Source: Marmoricola sp. OAE513 (GTDB lineage Bacteria; Actinomycetota; Actinomycetes; Propionibacteriales; Nocardioidaceae). Taken from it: a DNA stretch of 64,000 nucleotides. This document shows, piece after piece, positions 63,602 to 64,000 of the stretch (positions are counted from its first letter, which is position 1; each line of letters opens with the position of its first letter). The DNA lies in assembly GCF_040546585.1 (NCBI RefSeq), contig NZ_JBEPOC010000001.1, positions 3,720,001 through 3,784,000 of the forward strand. The letters run 5' to 3'. The notes under the pieces were generated by a model that was given only the letters and a program-made list of their open reading frames with translations, was not told the origin of the DNA and made no database searches. Both the position numbers and the translations under genes were made by a program.

Positions 63602-64000
63602 GTGTTGAACTCACGCACACGTTTGACGGCTGCCGCCGCAGTCGTCCTGGTCGCTGCGGCGACCCTCAGCGCCTGTGGCGGTGCCAAGGCCGGTGACAAG
63701 CCGGCAGCAGCCGGCAAGTCCTGCGTCGACACCTCCGGCGACACAGTGAAGCTCGGCTTCATCAACTCGCTGACCGGCGCCATGGCCATCTCGGAGAAGA
63801 CCGTCTCGAAGGTGCTCGACATGGCCGCCGACGAGATCAACGCGTCCGGCGGCATCATGGGCAAGAAGATCGAGCCGATCCAGGAGGACGGCGCGACCGA
63901 CTGGCCCACCTTCGCGGAGAAGACCGAGAAGCTGCTGACCGACGACTGCGTCGCCGCCATCTTCGGTGGCTGGACCTCGTCCTCGCGCAAGGCCATGAAG
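63602..64000 (+). CDS. urtA: Urea/branched-chain amino acid ABC transporter substrate-binding lipoprotein (partial)
   Basis: Start of a gene that runs past the window edge; 133 codons visible. GTG 63602 has GAGAGG seven bases upstream. Signal with lipobox: [17 protein letters not shown], Cys near 23. The mature domain matches Urt[61 protein letters not shown] and [12 protein letters not shown]. It would bind urea or a short amide for import. The other transporter genes are probably downstream. Confidence 0.85.
   Translation, partial: MLNSRTRLTAAAAVVLVAAATLSACGGAKAGDKPAAAGKSCVDTSGDTVKLGFINSLTGAMAISEKTVSKVLDMAADEINASGGIMGKKIEPIQEDGATDWPTFAEKTEKLLTDDCVAAIFGGWTSSSRKAMK

Overview
This window is chromosomal DNA from a high-GC actinobacterium, most likely Nocardioidaceae (Nocardioides-like). 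The evidence is the roughly 70% GC, many GTG starts, start/stop overlaps of the ATGA/GTGA/TGATG type, and two conserved actinobacterial gene blocks: xerD-parA-scpA-scpB-rluB-aroH-tyrA-cmk-plsC-der, and CDP-alcohol phosphotransferase-DUF881-sbp-DUF881-gcvH-garA-ftsR-DUF151-merR-gcvP. I see no prophage, insertion sequence or CRISPR array. At least fifteen genes have a TANNNT hexamer 6-9 nt before the start codon, which suggests that leaderless transcription is common here.

Layout. 1-9.5 kb: the 3' end of alanine dehydrogenase, then a tightly packed series for dimer resolution, segregation and condensin (xerD, parA, a small ParA partner candidate, scpA, scpB), pseudouridylation (rluB), aromatic amino acids (aroH, tyrA), nucleotide metabolism (cmk), lipid acylation and ribosome assembly (der). 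9.5-13.5 kb: a secreted conserved protein, a PD-(D/E)XK nuclease beside tRNA-Pro(GGG), a lipoprotein hydrolase and a secreted beta-propeller. 13.5-19.7 kb: a mesaconyl-CoA-hydratase-like MaoC protein, RidA, an SDR, a hexapeptide acyltransferase, two SRPBCC-like proteins, RlmC, an AI-2E-type permease and an uncalled 39-residue zinc-knuckle ORF. 19.7-28.6 kb: the membrane/GarA/MerR/glycine-cleavage block, with a strong terminator and a glycine riboswitch ahead of gcvP.

28.6-44.9 kb is mostly on the minus strand: a beta-lactamase-fold serine hydrolase (plus), a secreted SGNH hydrolase, tldE/tldD, sbcC/sbcD, fdhD, a PepN aminopeptidase split by a frameshift, OsmC (plus), a cyclophilin lipoprotein, an aldo-keto reductase and an HSL-type esterase. 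45-58.3 kb is accessory: a cupin/zinc-ribbon/GNAT cassette, VanY-like and VanZ-like genes with matching upstream regions, a compact UvrA-like ABC protein, a VOC/VOC/PPOX operon, AraC, two zinc alcohol dehydrogenases, an orphan receiver protein, an LEH/NTF2-fold protein, a PEP-mutase-family protein, and a MurA-type enolpyruvyl transferase fused to an N-terminal XRE helix-turn-helix with an inverted repeat over its promoter. 58.3-64 kb: GDPD, a UMF1 transporter, rbpA behind a SigR-like promoter, fxsA, DinB, a 5'-3' exonuclease, and the start of a urea/branched-chain amino acid binding lipoprotein (urtA-like) running off the end.

The most notable items are the XRE-MurA fusion with its putative operator, the probable CTG start of xerD, the pepN frameshift, the duplicated promoter/start module before the DUF151 gene, the shared VanY/VanZ promoter architecture, and the nuclease next to tRNA-Pro.
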